This document shows, piece after piece, positions 21,954-29,343 of a stretch of DNA of 35,708 nucleotides. The position numbers and the translations under genes were made by a program. Each line of letters starts with the position of its first letter. Position 1 is the first letter of the stretch. The DNA lies in contig JAFUMU010000057.1 in NCBI GenBank assembly GCA_017482495.1, positions 1 to 35,708 on the forward strand, given 5' to 3'. The DNA is from Clostridia bacterium (GTDB taxonomy: Bacteria > Bacillota > Clostridia > Oscillospirales > CAG-272). A model generated the notes under the pieces. That model worked only from the letters and a program-made list of their open reading frames with translations. It made no database searches and was not told where the DNA came from.

Positions 21954-23363
21954 ATGAATTTTTTTGATTATTTTTATGAAATATCTGCAATCTCCCGCCC
22001 GTCAGGCGATTGCAAAGCTATAGCAGATTATCTCTGCGCCTTTGCCGAGAAGCATTCTCTTAAATATCAAAGGGACAATATGGACAGCGTCATCATCTTT
22101 AAGCCCGCTACAGAAGGCTATGAAGATAAGCCTGCCTTCATGCTTCAGGGCCATACAGATATGGTGTGCTGCACCGAGGAAGGCGTTGATTGGGACTTCT
22201 CCAAGGGAATAAAGGTGCTTTCTGACGGTGAATGGTTAACAGCCGACGGAACTACTCTCGGTGCTGACAACGGTATCGCCGTTGCATATATGATGGCAAT
22301 TCTTGCCGATGATACTATTCCCCATCCCGCCCTTGAGTGTGTTTTCACATCCGACGAGGAAACAGGTCTCTACGGCGCCGATGCCATCGATCTTTCCGAT
22401 TGCAAGGCAAAATATCTTATCAATCTGGACTCCGAGGAGGAAGGCATCATCACAGCAGGTTGCTGCGGCGGACTTACAATGAATATCTCCTTTAATGGGG
22501 AAAAGGAATATGTCCCCGGGGATGTATATAAGCTTACGATGTCAGGATTCAGAGGCGGTCACAGCGGCGTTAATATCGACAACTTTGTTGAAGTGAGATA
22601 CAATGCCATCATCACAGCGGTTCATCCTCTTAAGCTTGCATGCGAGACTCCCTCATACCGACTTGTTTCCATGAATGGCGGCGAAAAGGATAACGCGATC
22701 GCAAGAAATATGTCTATCGTGCTTTGCGGCGGAGACTTTGAGAAGGTACGTGAAGCGGCAGAGCTTGTTACACCCGGTATAAAGGAAATAGAAAAGGACG
22801 CAGTTGTAACTGTGGAAAAAATATCCGATGAGGGTGCATACGCATTCTCAAGAGAATTTACAGATACTATCATCGGATACTTTAACGGAATTCCCAACGG
22901 AGTGCTTGACCGCATCCCCGACGAGCCCGGACTTCCCCCCAGCATTTCCGACAACTTCGGCGTTGTAACCACAGAAGGTGATACGGTCAATGCCACTGTG
23001 TCCTTCCGTGCATACGATGACAGTTACCGCGATCGCTACAGCGAAAAGGTAGCCGAGGAGTCCCGTAAATGCGGAGCAGAGGTAACCGTAAAAGGCAAAT
23101 ATCCCGGATGGGAAAGAGCCGCAGTCTCACCGCTCAGAGACAAGATGTGTCAGATTTGGAATGAAATGACAGGAGAAGAAATGAAGGTGCAGCGCATCCA
23201 TGCAGGTCTTGAATGCGGCGTGCTTATCGCTAAAAAGCCTGAGCTGGACGCAGTATCCATCGGTCCTGAAATGAGCGGAGTACACACTCCCGACGAAAAG
23301 CTCAGCGTTGCTTCCGCCAACAGATGCTACGATTTTATTTGCGAAGTTCTTAAATCTATTTAA
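21954..23363 (+). CDS. pepD: Aminoacyl-histidine dipeptidase (M20 family)
   Basis: A 469-residue cytosolic metallo-dipeptidase (carnosinase type) that splits Xaa-His dipeptides. The M20 zinc ligands are visible in order: GHTDMV (His), LGADNG (bridging Asp), SDEETG (catalytic Glu pair), LDSEEEG (Asp) and a C-terminal HAGLECG (His). The lid domain GFRGGHSGVNID lies in the middle. Length is normal. The ribosome binding site GGAGG precedes the ATG, with its own promoter upstream. The next gene, a lipoprotein, starts 19 bases after the stop and may be co-transcribed. Confidence 0.95.
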   Translation: MNFFDYFYEISAISRPSGDCKAIADYLCAFAEKHSLKYQRDNMDSVIIFKPATEGYEDKPAFMLQGHTDMVCCTEEGVDWDFSKGIKVLSDGEWLTADGTTLGADNGIAVAYMMAILADDTIPHPALECVFTSDEETGLYGADAIDLSDCKAKYLINLDSEEEGIITAGCCGGLTMNISFNGEKEYVPGDVYKLTMSGFRGGHSGVNIDNFVEVRYNAIITAVHPLKLACETPSYRLVSMNGGEKDNAIARNMSIVLCGGDFEKVREAAELVTPGIKEIEKDAVVTVEKISDEGAYAFSREFTDTIIGYFNGIPNGVLDRIPDEPGLPPSISDNFGVVTTEGDTVNATVSFRAYDDSYRDRYSEKVAEESRKCGAEVTVKGKYPGWERAAVSPLRDKMCQIWNEMTGEEMKVQRIHAGLECGVLIAKKPELDAVSIGPEMSGVHTPDEKLSVASANRCYDFICEVLKSI

Positions 23364-23382
23364 TTATAAAGGAATCAACATT

Positions 23383-24708
23383 ATGAACAGAAGAAACTCT
23401 CAGCCTCGCGCTGCAAGGATTCTCGCATTGGTCATGACCCTTATAATTGCAGCAGGATCACTGGCATCCTGTTCAGCAGGCCCCTTTGACAATATCGGCA
23501 ACAAATTCACAGTGGATCTTCCAGAGATCACACTAAAAACAAAGGAAGAGATCACAGCAGACGGAATCACAGCAGAGGACGTTCTTGCGCGATATGATAT
23601 GCTTTCCAAAAAGGTCGCTACGGCACTTACCGAAACATCGGATCTCCTTACAGAAGATGATATCAACGGTCAGTTTACAAGCATAACCGTAGGCCAGCGT
23701 TTGGTAACAGATGTTAACCTGACAGCTACAGACAAATACTACGTTAAGGATACATGGTTCTTACCTGAGGTTGCCGCAAAGCTTGCAGACAAAGCAAAGG
23801 ACAAATCCACCTTCTCTCCCTATATCACGGGCGAAACTGACGAAGCATATATGGGACACACATATATGGTGAGCTTTAACTATGTTTCCGAAAGCTTCGG
23901 TATCGGCTGCAACGAGACAGTTAAAAGTTGGGGCATTTTCAGTATCCCGTTTGAAAAGCTTATGGATGCACTTGAGGCAGAAAATCATACCTTCTCTGAA
24001 GAAGATCTCCCCGAAGAAGGTTACTCAGAAAAGGGTAAGAAAAGCTCTATCTACAGTGAATATGCTATGAACACATATAAGGATAAGATCGGCAGAATAG
24101 CATACGAGCCTATCACCATCGACCGCAAGCTTATTGAGGGTGCAACCGAAGATCAGCTTTGGGCGCTTTACAATATGGCAGATTCAATGGAAATGACCAA
24201 TTTTGAAGGAAAGCTTCCCGACGGATGCATCGACATCACCGTTACAAACGAGGACGATTACAACGGCGAAAAGACTGTTGCTAAGTATTCCTGCCATAAG
24301 GTCCCCAAGGTGATCACCAAATATAATTCCGACGGCTCTCTTAAGGAGCAGTATGAATTTACCTTCACCGGTGACGGCAAGCTTACGGAGCTGAAATATT
24401 TCGAGAATACCATCTCTGTACCAAAGATCCGCTATAAGCAGGAATTCTCCGAAGAAGGCAAGCTGACAAAGGCTGTTTATACAGTAGCATACGAGGGCTA
24501 CGAGGTATATACATACGATAACGCAGATTACAGTGTTTCCGCTTATAATACTGATTACTCCACAGGCATCAATCCTCCGGAAACCTTTGTTAAAGTGGCT
24601 CATTATAATACAAGCGATAAGATGGAATATTATATCGAACGAGAATATCAGTCATCCGGTTCTTACATCGACAGAACTTATAATCCCGACGGAAGTATAA
24701 GATATTGA
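23383..24708 (+). CDS. Putative lipoprotein of unknown function
   Basis: About 441 residues from the ATG at 23383, which follows AAAGGA and gives a correct lipoprotein signal: RRNSQPRAAR, a hydrophobic stretch, then LASC with the lipidated Cys near residue 26. A longer reading from 23308 would overlap pepD and bury the signal, so it is rejected. The mature part is rich in acidic residues and Tyr/Lys. The C-terminal third (about 320-441) has repeated short beta phrases such as YNSDGSLKEQYEFTFTGDGK and EEGKLTKAVYTVAYEG that look like a repeat-type antiparallel sheet. No family was recognised. It is likely on the outer face of the membrane and follows pepD at 19 bases. A G-rich hairpin follows. 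Confidence 0.78.
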   Translation: MNRRNSQPRAARILALVMTLIIAAGSLASCSAGPFDNIGNKFTVDLPEITLKTKEEITADGITAEDVLARYDMLSKKVATALTETSDLLTEDDINGQFTSITVGQRLVTDVNLTATDKYYVKDTWFLPEVAAKLADKAKDKSTFSPYITGETDEAYMGHTYMVSFNYVSESFGIGCNETVKSWGIFSIPFEKLMDALEAENHTFSEEDLPEEGYSEKGKKSSIYSEYAMNTYKDKIGRIAYEPITIDRKLIEGATEDQLWALYNMADSMEMTNFEGKLPDGCIDITVTNEDDYNGEKTVAKYSCHKVPKVITKYNSDGSLKEQYEFTFTGDGKLTELKYFENTISVPKIRYKQEFSEEGKLTKAVYTVAYEGYEVYTYDNADYSVSAYNTDYSTGINPPETFVKVAHYNTSDKMEYYIEREYQSSGSYIDRTYNPDGSIRY

Positions 24709-24727
24709 TAATATGCGTTTAAAGCAA

Positions 24728-24787
24728 GGGGGACTCTCTTTTACAGAGAGTCCCCCCTTTTCCATTCATAAGGCTTTGAATAAGGAT
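24728..24787 (-). repeat. G-rich hairpin repeat, copy R6 (may double as a terminator)
   Basis: GGGGGACTCTC (24728-24738), loop TTTTACA and GAGAGTCCCCC (24746-24756) form an 11-bp stem followed on the plus strand by CTTTT, so it can end the lipoprotein transcript. On the minus strand its flank, TATTCAAAG and GAAAAGGGG, resembles R1, which is why it is listed as a family member. Confidence 0.65.
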
Positions 24788-24819
24788 AGCTTTGTTATGT
24801 GTGATTCACAGGCGTTATT

Positions 24820-24856
24820 TAAAAGGCGTGTGGGGATCCTAAGTAGATCCCCACAC
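24820..24856 (-). terminator. Terminator of aroF (G-rich hairpin, R7-like)
   Basis: GTGTGGGGATC (24828-24838) pairs perfectly with GATCCCCACAC (24846-24856) around a 7-nt loop, and the minus strand continues CGCCTTTT. It faces R6 across about 40 bases and begins with the AAAAGG motif on the plus strand, so it may also be a repeat-family member. Confidence 0.75.
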
Positions 24857-24867
24857 ACAAAACGTGA

Positions 24868-25899
24868 TCATATAAGTTCAGCAATGTCAAGAATAAGACG
24901 TTCTGTTTTGTCCCAACCGATACAGGGGTCGGTAATGGATTTACCGTACACTCCTTCACCGATCTTCTGGCTGCCGTCCTCAATGTAGCTTTCTATCATA
25001 AAGCCCTTTACAAAGCTCTTGATCTGTGCATTATGACGGCAATCATGGAGAACTTCCTTACATATTCTCTCCTGCTCAAGATACTTCTTGCCGGAGTTGG
25101 CATGGTTGGAGTCCACAACAACAGCCATATTAGCAAGCCCCTTTTCGGAATATGCCTTGTATAGTCCTTCAAGATCCTCATAGTGATAGTTGGGAAGGCT
25201 TCTTCCGTAGTTGTCAACGTATCCGCGAAGGATGGCGTGAGCCAGCTCGTTACCTGCTGTCTCTACTTCCCATCCTCTGTAGATGAAGGAGTGCTGATGC
25301 TGAGCCGCCATAACGGAATTGAGCATAACGGAAATATCGCCGCAAGGAGGATTTTTCATACCTACGGGAATATCGATACCGCTGGATGTAAGTCTGTGCT
25401 CCTGGTTTTCAACGCTTCTTGCACCGATAGCCACATATGAAAGCAGATCAGACAGATATCTGTAGTTATCTGGATAAAGCATCTCATCTGCTGTGGAAAG
25501 TCCTGTCTCAGCAAGAACTGTTGTATGCAGACGTCTGATCGCTACGATACCCTCAAGCAAGTCAGGCTTCTTCTCGGGGTCAGGCTGATGTACCATACCC
25601 TTGTATCCGTCACCTGTAGTTCTGGGCTTGTTAGTATAAACTCTGGGGATGATGATAAGCTTATCGCTTACCTTTTCCTGAACCTTGGCAAGTCGATAAG
25701 AATAATCAAGAACAGCATCTTCGCGGTCAGCAGAGCAGGGGCCTATTACAAGCACCATCTTGTCGCTTTCACTTCTGAAGACCTTAGCGATCTCGGCATC
25801 TCTTGCCGCCTTGATCTTTGCCAGCTCTTCTGTTACCGGATACTGTTCCTTGATCTCCTTCGGTACAGGGAGCTTTCTCTTGAAATTCATGTTTACCAT
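24868..25899 (-). CDS. aroF: 3-deoxy-7-phosphoheptulonate (DAHP) synthase, class I alpha
   Basis: A 343-residue enzyme that joins phosphoenolpyruvate and erythrose-4-phosphate, the first step to chorismate and aromatic amino acids. Recognised motifs include VIGPCSADRE (metal/PEP site), RVYTNKPRTTGDGYKG, GARSVENQEHR and VDSNHANSGK, all typical of the AroF/G/H type. The N-terminal about 45 residues form the extension that carries feedback regulation in this class, but which amino acid inhibits it cannot be told. The ATG at 25899 follows GAGGT. Its promoter, TTGCTT-17-TATAAT, lies just upstream. Terminators separate it from the lysine operon and the convergent lipoprotein gene, so it stands alone. 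I used aroF as the generic symbol; aroG or aroH is equally possible. Confidence 0.93.
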   Translation of the reverse strand: MVNMNFKRKLPVPKEIKEQYPVTEELAKIKAARDAEIAKVFRSESDKMVLVIGPCSADREDAVLDYSYRLAKVQEKVSDKLIIIPRVYTNKPRTTGDGYKGMVHQPDPEKKPDLLEGIVAIRRLHTTVLAETGLSTADEMLYPDNYRYLSDLLSYVAIGARSVENQEHRLTSSGIDIPVGMKNPPCGDISVMLNSVMAAQHQHSFIYRGWEVETAGNELAHAILRGYVDNYGRSLPNYHYEDLEGLYKAYSEKGLANMAVVVDSNHANSGKKYLEQERICKEVLHDCRHNAQIKSFVKGFMIESYIEDGSQKIGEGVYGKSITDPCIGWDKTERLILDIAELI

Positions 25900-25933
25900 A
25901 GGATTTACCTCGCATAATAAGTAGATAAGAATA

Positions 25934-25962
25934 ATTATACTCGCTTTTTTGTACTAAAGCAA
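25934..25962 (-). promoter_or_regulatory. Promoter of aroF
   Basis: On the minus strand, TTGCTT (25957-25962), a 17-base spacer and a perfect TATAAT (25934-25939), 34 bases before the ATG. No leader peptide, T-box or riboswitch pattern is seen. Confidence 0.8.
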
Positions 25963-26050
25963 TGAAGCAGATAGAAAAAAAGTATTTTTAGCAACTGTTC
26001 CAAAAGAGACCGCCTTCAATTAGCAATTTTAACAATACCATTTATGCCAC

Positions 26051-26087
26051 AAAAGATGCCCAAGTGCTCCGAATGGCACTTGGGCAT
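26051..26087 (-). terminator. Terminator of the dapA-dapB-lysA operon
   Basis: ATGCCCAAGTGC (26056-26067) pairs with GCACTTGGGCAT (26076-26087), a perfect 12-bp stem with an 8-nt loop. CTTTT follows on the minus strand, 5 bases after the lysA stop. Confidence 0.88.
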
Positions 26088-26092
26088 AAGGT

Positions 26093-27388
26093 TTACATAT
26101 CGTTTCTGCAAAGATCCTCATATGTTTCACGTTTTACCGCCACATATGAGCCGCCGTCCTTGACCATGACCACGGGAGGACGGGGGATCCTGTTATAGTT
26201 GGATGCCATGGAATAATTATATGCTCCTGTAACCAGGACTGCAAGAGTATCGCCGCGAACGGGAGTGGGCAGTGCAACGTCCTCCTGGATAAGGTCGCCG
26301 CTTTCACAGCAACGTCCTGCAATTGTAGCGGTGAGATCGGGAGCATCCCCTGCTCTGTTGGCAAGAAGGATAGAGTAATCCGACTCATACAGCGCATAGC
26401 GGGGGTTATCTGTCATGCCGCCGTCGATGGAAACGTAGCTCTTATAGCCTGTGATGGTCTTTACCGAGCCCACTGTATAGAGAGTAACGCCACTGTCGGC
26501 AACAATGCTTCTGCCGGGCTCCATAAGGATAATAGGGCGCTCCATCTCAAGCTCTGCGCAAAGCTTATCTATCTCAGCACCAAGTCCCTTGATATTAGCT
26601 TCATAATCGATATGGGGATCGCTTTCCACATATCGAACACCGAAGCCTCCGCCAAGGTTCAGCACCTTAACAACGTAGCCGCATTCGTCTCTTACGTCGC
26701 GGATAAAGCGGAGCATGATATCAGCCGCGTCGCTGAAGCTGGAATATTCGAATATCTGAGATCCGATGTGGCAATGGAATCCCTCAAGCTCCACGTTTGC
26801 AAGGGTGAGAACGTACTTAACAAGCTCCATAGCCTGTCCTGTTTCGATAGCTGTACCAAATTTGGAATCCACCTTACCTGTTGATATCTTTGCCTGCGTA
26901 TGGGGATCGATTCCGGGAGAAAGTCTGAGAATGACCTTCTGAGTGATGCCTCTCTCTCCTGCAAATCGTGAAATAGCGTCAAGCTCCTCGCGGTTGTCGG
27001 CAATAAAGTGCCCAACACCGGAGTCCATAGCATAGCAAATATCCTCATCAGTTTTATTATTGCCGTGGAAATAGGCGTTTTCAAGAGGAAATCCCGCTTC
27101 CTTTGCAATATAAAGCTCGCCGGGAGAAACAAGGTCGGTAGACATTCCTTCCTCTGCAATTATGGAATATATTCTCTTAAAGCAGCAGGATTTGCTTGCA
27201 AAAAGAGGCTTTGAGCCCTCGCCCATATACTTTTTCATAGCATTGATATAGACTCTTGCATTGTAACGGATGCGCTCCTCGTCCATAAGGAAAAGGGGGG
27301 TACCGTACCGGTGGGCAAGCTCTACTGTATCAACGCCTGCAAGGGCAAGGTGATTTTTTTCATTTATTGAAAGATTATTGTGAAGCAT
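26093..27388 (-). CDS. lysA: Diaminopimelate decarboxylase
   Basis: About 431 residues. This PLP enzyme makes lysine from meso-diaminopimelate, the last step of the pathway. Motifs: the PLP-lysine region LFASKSC near the N-terminus, the GMSTDLVSPGELYIAKEAGF segment, FHCHIGSQ, LNLGGGFGV, and CESGD plus GAYNYSMASNYN at the C-terminus. The start at 27388 is preferred because AAAGGAA lies 8 bases upstream; an earlier ATG (27406) overlaps dapB by ATGA but has a weaker context. Either way translation is tied to dapB. It is the third gene of the lysine operon, followed at once by a terminator, so it is controlled by the lysine riboswitch. Confidence 0.95.
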   Translation of the reverse strand: MLHNNLSINEKNHLALAGVDTVELAHRYGTPLFLMDEERIRYNARVYINAMKKYMGEGSKPLFASKSCCFKRIYSIIAEEGMSTDLVSPGELYIAKEAGFPLENAYFHGNNKTDEDICYAMDSGVGHFIADNREELDAISRFAGERGITQKVILRLSPGIDPHTQAKISTGKVDSKFGTAIETGQAMELVKYVLTLANVELEGFHCHIGSQIFEYSSFSDAADIMLRFIRDVRDECGYVVKVLNLGGGFGVRYVESDPHIDYEANIKGLGAEIDKLCAELEMERPIILMEPGRSIVADSGVTLYTVGSVKTITGYKSYVSIDGGMTDNPRYALYESDYSILLANRAGDAPDLTATIAGRCCESGDLIQEDVALPTPVRGDTLAVLVTGAYNYSMASNYNRIPRPPVVMVKDGGSYVAVKRETYEDLCRNDM

Positions 27389-27402
27389 TATGTGAGTTCC
27401 TT

Positions 27403-28146
27403 TCAAAGAACGTCGGCAAGCATAGTCTCCATATCATAGAGACCGGGCTCCTTACCTGCAATATACTTTGCCGCAACGATGGCGCCGTCGGCAAACACAG
27501 AGCGGGATTCTGCCTGATGCTGAAGTGTAAGTGTCTGAGAATCGGTAGCAACGATGACCTGATGCATACCGGGATTGTTGCCAAGGCGGAGAGCGTGTAT
27601 ACCTATCTCGTTCTTTTCTCTCTTCTTCATACCGTTTCTTCCGTAGACAAATTCAGCTTCGGGACGAACATTGCGCAGAGAATCGGCTATCATCTTAGCT
27701 GTACCGCTGGGCGCATCCACCTTTCTGTTATGGTGAGCCTCGATTATCTCAACATCGGCGTCGGGAAACATTGCAACAGCCTTCTTGGCAAGCTCCACAA
27801 GAACTGCAATACCGAGAGAAAAGTTTGCCGCAAAAAACACCGGAACACTCTTTGCTGTCTCTCGGATAAGTGCCTTTTCCTCGTCTGTATGACCTGTTGT
27901 GGCAATAACAACGGGAAGTCTTCTTGCAATTGCGTATGCCACAAGCTCATTTGTTGCACTATGGTGGGAAAAGTCTACGATAACATCGGCCTCACCTGTA
28001 TACTGGGTAAGCTTTTTATACTGAACGCCTTCAACGTTCTTATCAACAGCCGCCGCGAGGATCGCCTCGCCGTCGCCGCCCAGAAGTATCTCCTCGATCT
28101 CGCGACCCATTCTGCCGCCTGCGCCGTTAAGTATTACCTTTATCAT
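27403..28146 (-). CDS. dapB: 4-hydroxy-tetrahydrodipicolinate reductase
   Basis: A 247-residue NAD(P)H-dependent enzyme, the second step from aspartate semialdehyde to diaminopimelate and lysine. The N-terminal nucleotide-binding GAGGRMGREI, the central DFSHHSATNEL and EIIEAHHNRKVDAPSGTA (the catalytic His-His-Asn-Arg-Lys block) are all family hallmarks. The ATG at 28146 is used, with GAGGAG 7 bases upstream. A GTG three bases earlier is possible. It starts 11 bases after the dapA stop and ends next to lysA, the middle gene of the operon. Confidence 0.96.
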   Translation of the reverse strand: MIKVILNGAGGRMGREIEEILLGGDGEAILAAAVDKNVEGVQYKKLTQYTGEADVIVDFSHHSATNELVAYAIARRLPVVIATTGHTDEEKALIRETAKSVPVFFAANFSLGIAVLVELAKKAVAMFPDADVEIIEAHHNRKVDAPSGTAKMIADSLRNVRPEAEFVYGRNGMKKREKNEIGIHALRLGNNPGMHQVIVATDSQTLTLQHQAESRSVFADGAIVAAKYIAGKEPGLYDMETMLADVL

Positions 28147-28157
28147 CACAAATCTCC

Positions 28158-29045
28158 TCAGTTGATAAGTCCGTGACAGCGCATGATAGCATACATCTTC
28201 TCAGCCTTCGCCTCATCCATTTCTGTAAGAGGAAGACGGAGCTTGTTATCGCAGAAGCCCATTGCCGCCATTGCCGCCTTTACGGGAATGGGGTTTACCT
28301 CTGAGAACAGAGCGTCAATAAGGGAGTGATACTTATACTGAAGCTTTGCCGCGCCCTCGATATCTCCTGCGAAATACTTTCTTGTGATCTCGCATGTTTC
28401 CTTGGGCATAATGTTTGAGAGAACGGAGATAGCTCCGATACCGCCAAGGGACATAAGGGGAACGATCTGGTCGTCGTTACCGGAATACAGGTCAAGCTTA
28501 CCGTGAACGTAGCTCATTGTTTCAACGATCTTGGAAAGGTTACCGTTTGCTTCCTTGATACCAACGATATTTTCATGATCCGCAAGGACCTTATATGTGG
28601 AGGGCTCTATGTTCACGCCTGTTCTGGAGGGAACGTTATAGAGGATAACGGGAGCTGTGCTCATATCCGCGATGTCTGTGAACATATTGATAAGGCCCTT
28701 CTGAGTTGCCTTATTATAATAGGGAGTAACGACGAGAACTGCGTCTGCACCTGCCTCGCAAGCACATCTTGTAAGGTCCTTGGCATATCCTGTGTCGTTA
28801 GAGCCTGTACCTGCAATTATCGGAACTCTGCCTGCAGCTCTCTTTGCTGCGTACGCGATAGCGTCTCTGTGCTCATCGTCTGTAAGTGTGGAGGCCTCGC
28901 CTGTTGTTCCGCAGATAACGAGAGCGTCGATGCCGCTGTCTATCTGCCAGTCGATAATATTGCCGAACTGCTCGTAGTCGATTCCCTCTTCGTTGAAGGG
29001 AGTGATGAGTGCGGTTGCAATACCGCGGAAAATTGTTTTTTTCAT
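28158..29045 (-). CDS. dapA: 4-hydroxy-tetrahydrodipicolinate synthase
   Basis: A 295-residue aldolase that condenses pyruvate with aspartate semialdehyde, the committed step of lysine and diaminopimelate synthesis. Motifs: CGTTGEASTLT (about 43-53), VTPYYNKATQKG, LYNVPSRTG (active-site Tyr) and VGIKEANG, whose Lys forms the Schiff base with pyruvate. Length is normal. AGGAG precedes the ATG. It is the first gene after the lysine riboswitch, so its transcription falls when lysine is plentiful. Diaminopimelate is also needed for peptidoglycan, so the operon is likely essential unless it is duplicated. Confidence 0.97.
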   Translation of the reverse strand: MKKTIFRGIATALITPFNEEGIDYEQFGNIIDWQIDSGIDALVICGTTGEASTLTDDEHRDAIAYAAKRAAGRVPIIAGTGSNDTGYAKDLTRCACEAGADAVLVVTPYYNKATQKGLINMFTDIADMSTAPVILYNVPSRTGVNIEPSTYKVLADHENIVGIKEANGNLSKIVETMSYVHGKLDLYSGNDDQIVPLMSLGGIGAISVLSNIMPKETCEITRKYFAGDIEGAAKLQYKYHSLIDALFSEVNPIPVKAAMAAMGFCDNKLRLPLTEMDEAKAEKMYAIMRCHGLIN

Positions 29046-29059
29046 AATAAACTCCTATA

Positions 29060-29299
29060 AAAATTAAAAAGTCGACCACGGTCGACCTTGCAAAAAAGCT
29101 TTTGTTATAAAAACAAAATGGGCGAATAAACCCGGATAGCTCTCCGCAAAAGCGACAGTCGGGATGATATTATTCATCCAAACCGGCACAGCCAGCGACC
29201 AAATGACTGCCCTCGGCACCTGCACCTTTCACCGAAGCAACGGGCGGTCTACCCTGATCGCGCCTCGGATACTCATTACAAAATGCACCTCTACCGTGT
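29060..29299 (-). ncRNA. Lysine riboswitch (L box) with expression-platform terminator
   Basis: Read on the minus strand, the RNA begins at the transcription start with CGGTAGAGGTGCA, then GAGTATC, GGTGAAAGGTG, TGCCGAGG, GGCTGT and GAGAGCTATC. These are the conserved blocks of the lysine aptamer in the right order, and P1 can form between CGGTAG (29291-29296) and CTATCCG (29133-29139). After the aptamer comes a hairpin GTCGAC-CGTG-GTCGAC (29071-29086) followed by TTTTT, the terminator that lysine binding should favour. The RNA ends just before the dapA ribosome binding site. Confidence 0.92.
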
Positions 29300-29305
29300 A
29301 TACTG

Positions 29306-29334
29306 AGTATAGCACACCTTTTTTTTAGTGTCAA
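29306..29334 (-). promoter_or_regulatory. Promoter of the lysine operon
   Basis: On the minus strand, TTGACA (29329-29334), a 17-base spacer and TATACT (29306-29311). The riboswitch starts about 7 bases downstream. The promoter lies between the ABC-F stop and the riboswitch, so the operon is independent of the ABC-F gene. Confidence 0.9.
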
Positions 29335-29343
29335 CACAAATAT

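Noticed and set aside
29060..29343. A third copy of the cloverleaf, suggested by GTCGACC repeats
   Set aside because: The sequence is explained completely by the lysine riboswitch and its terminator.
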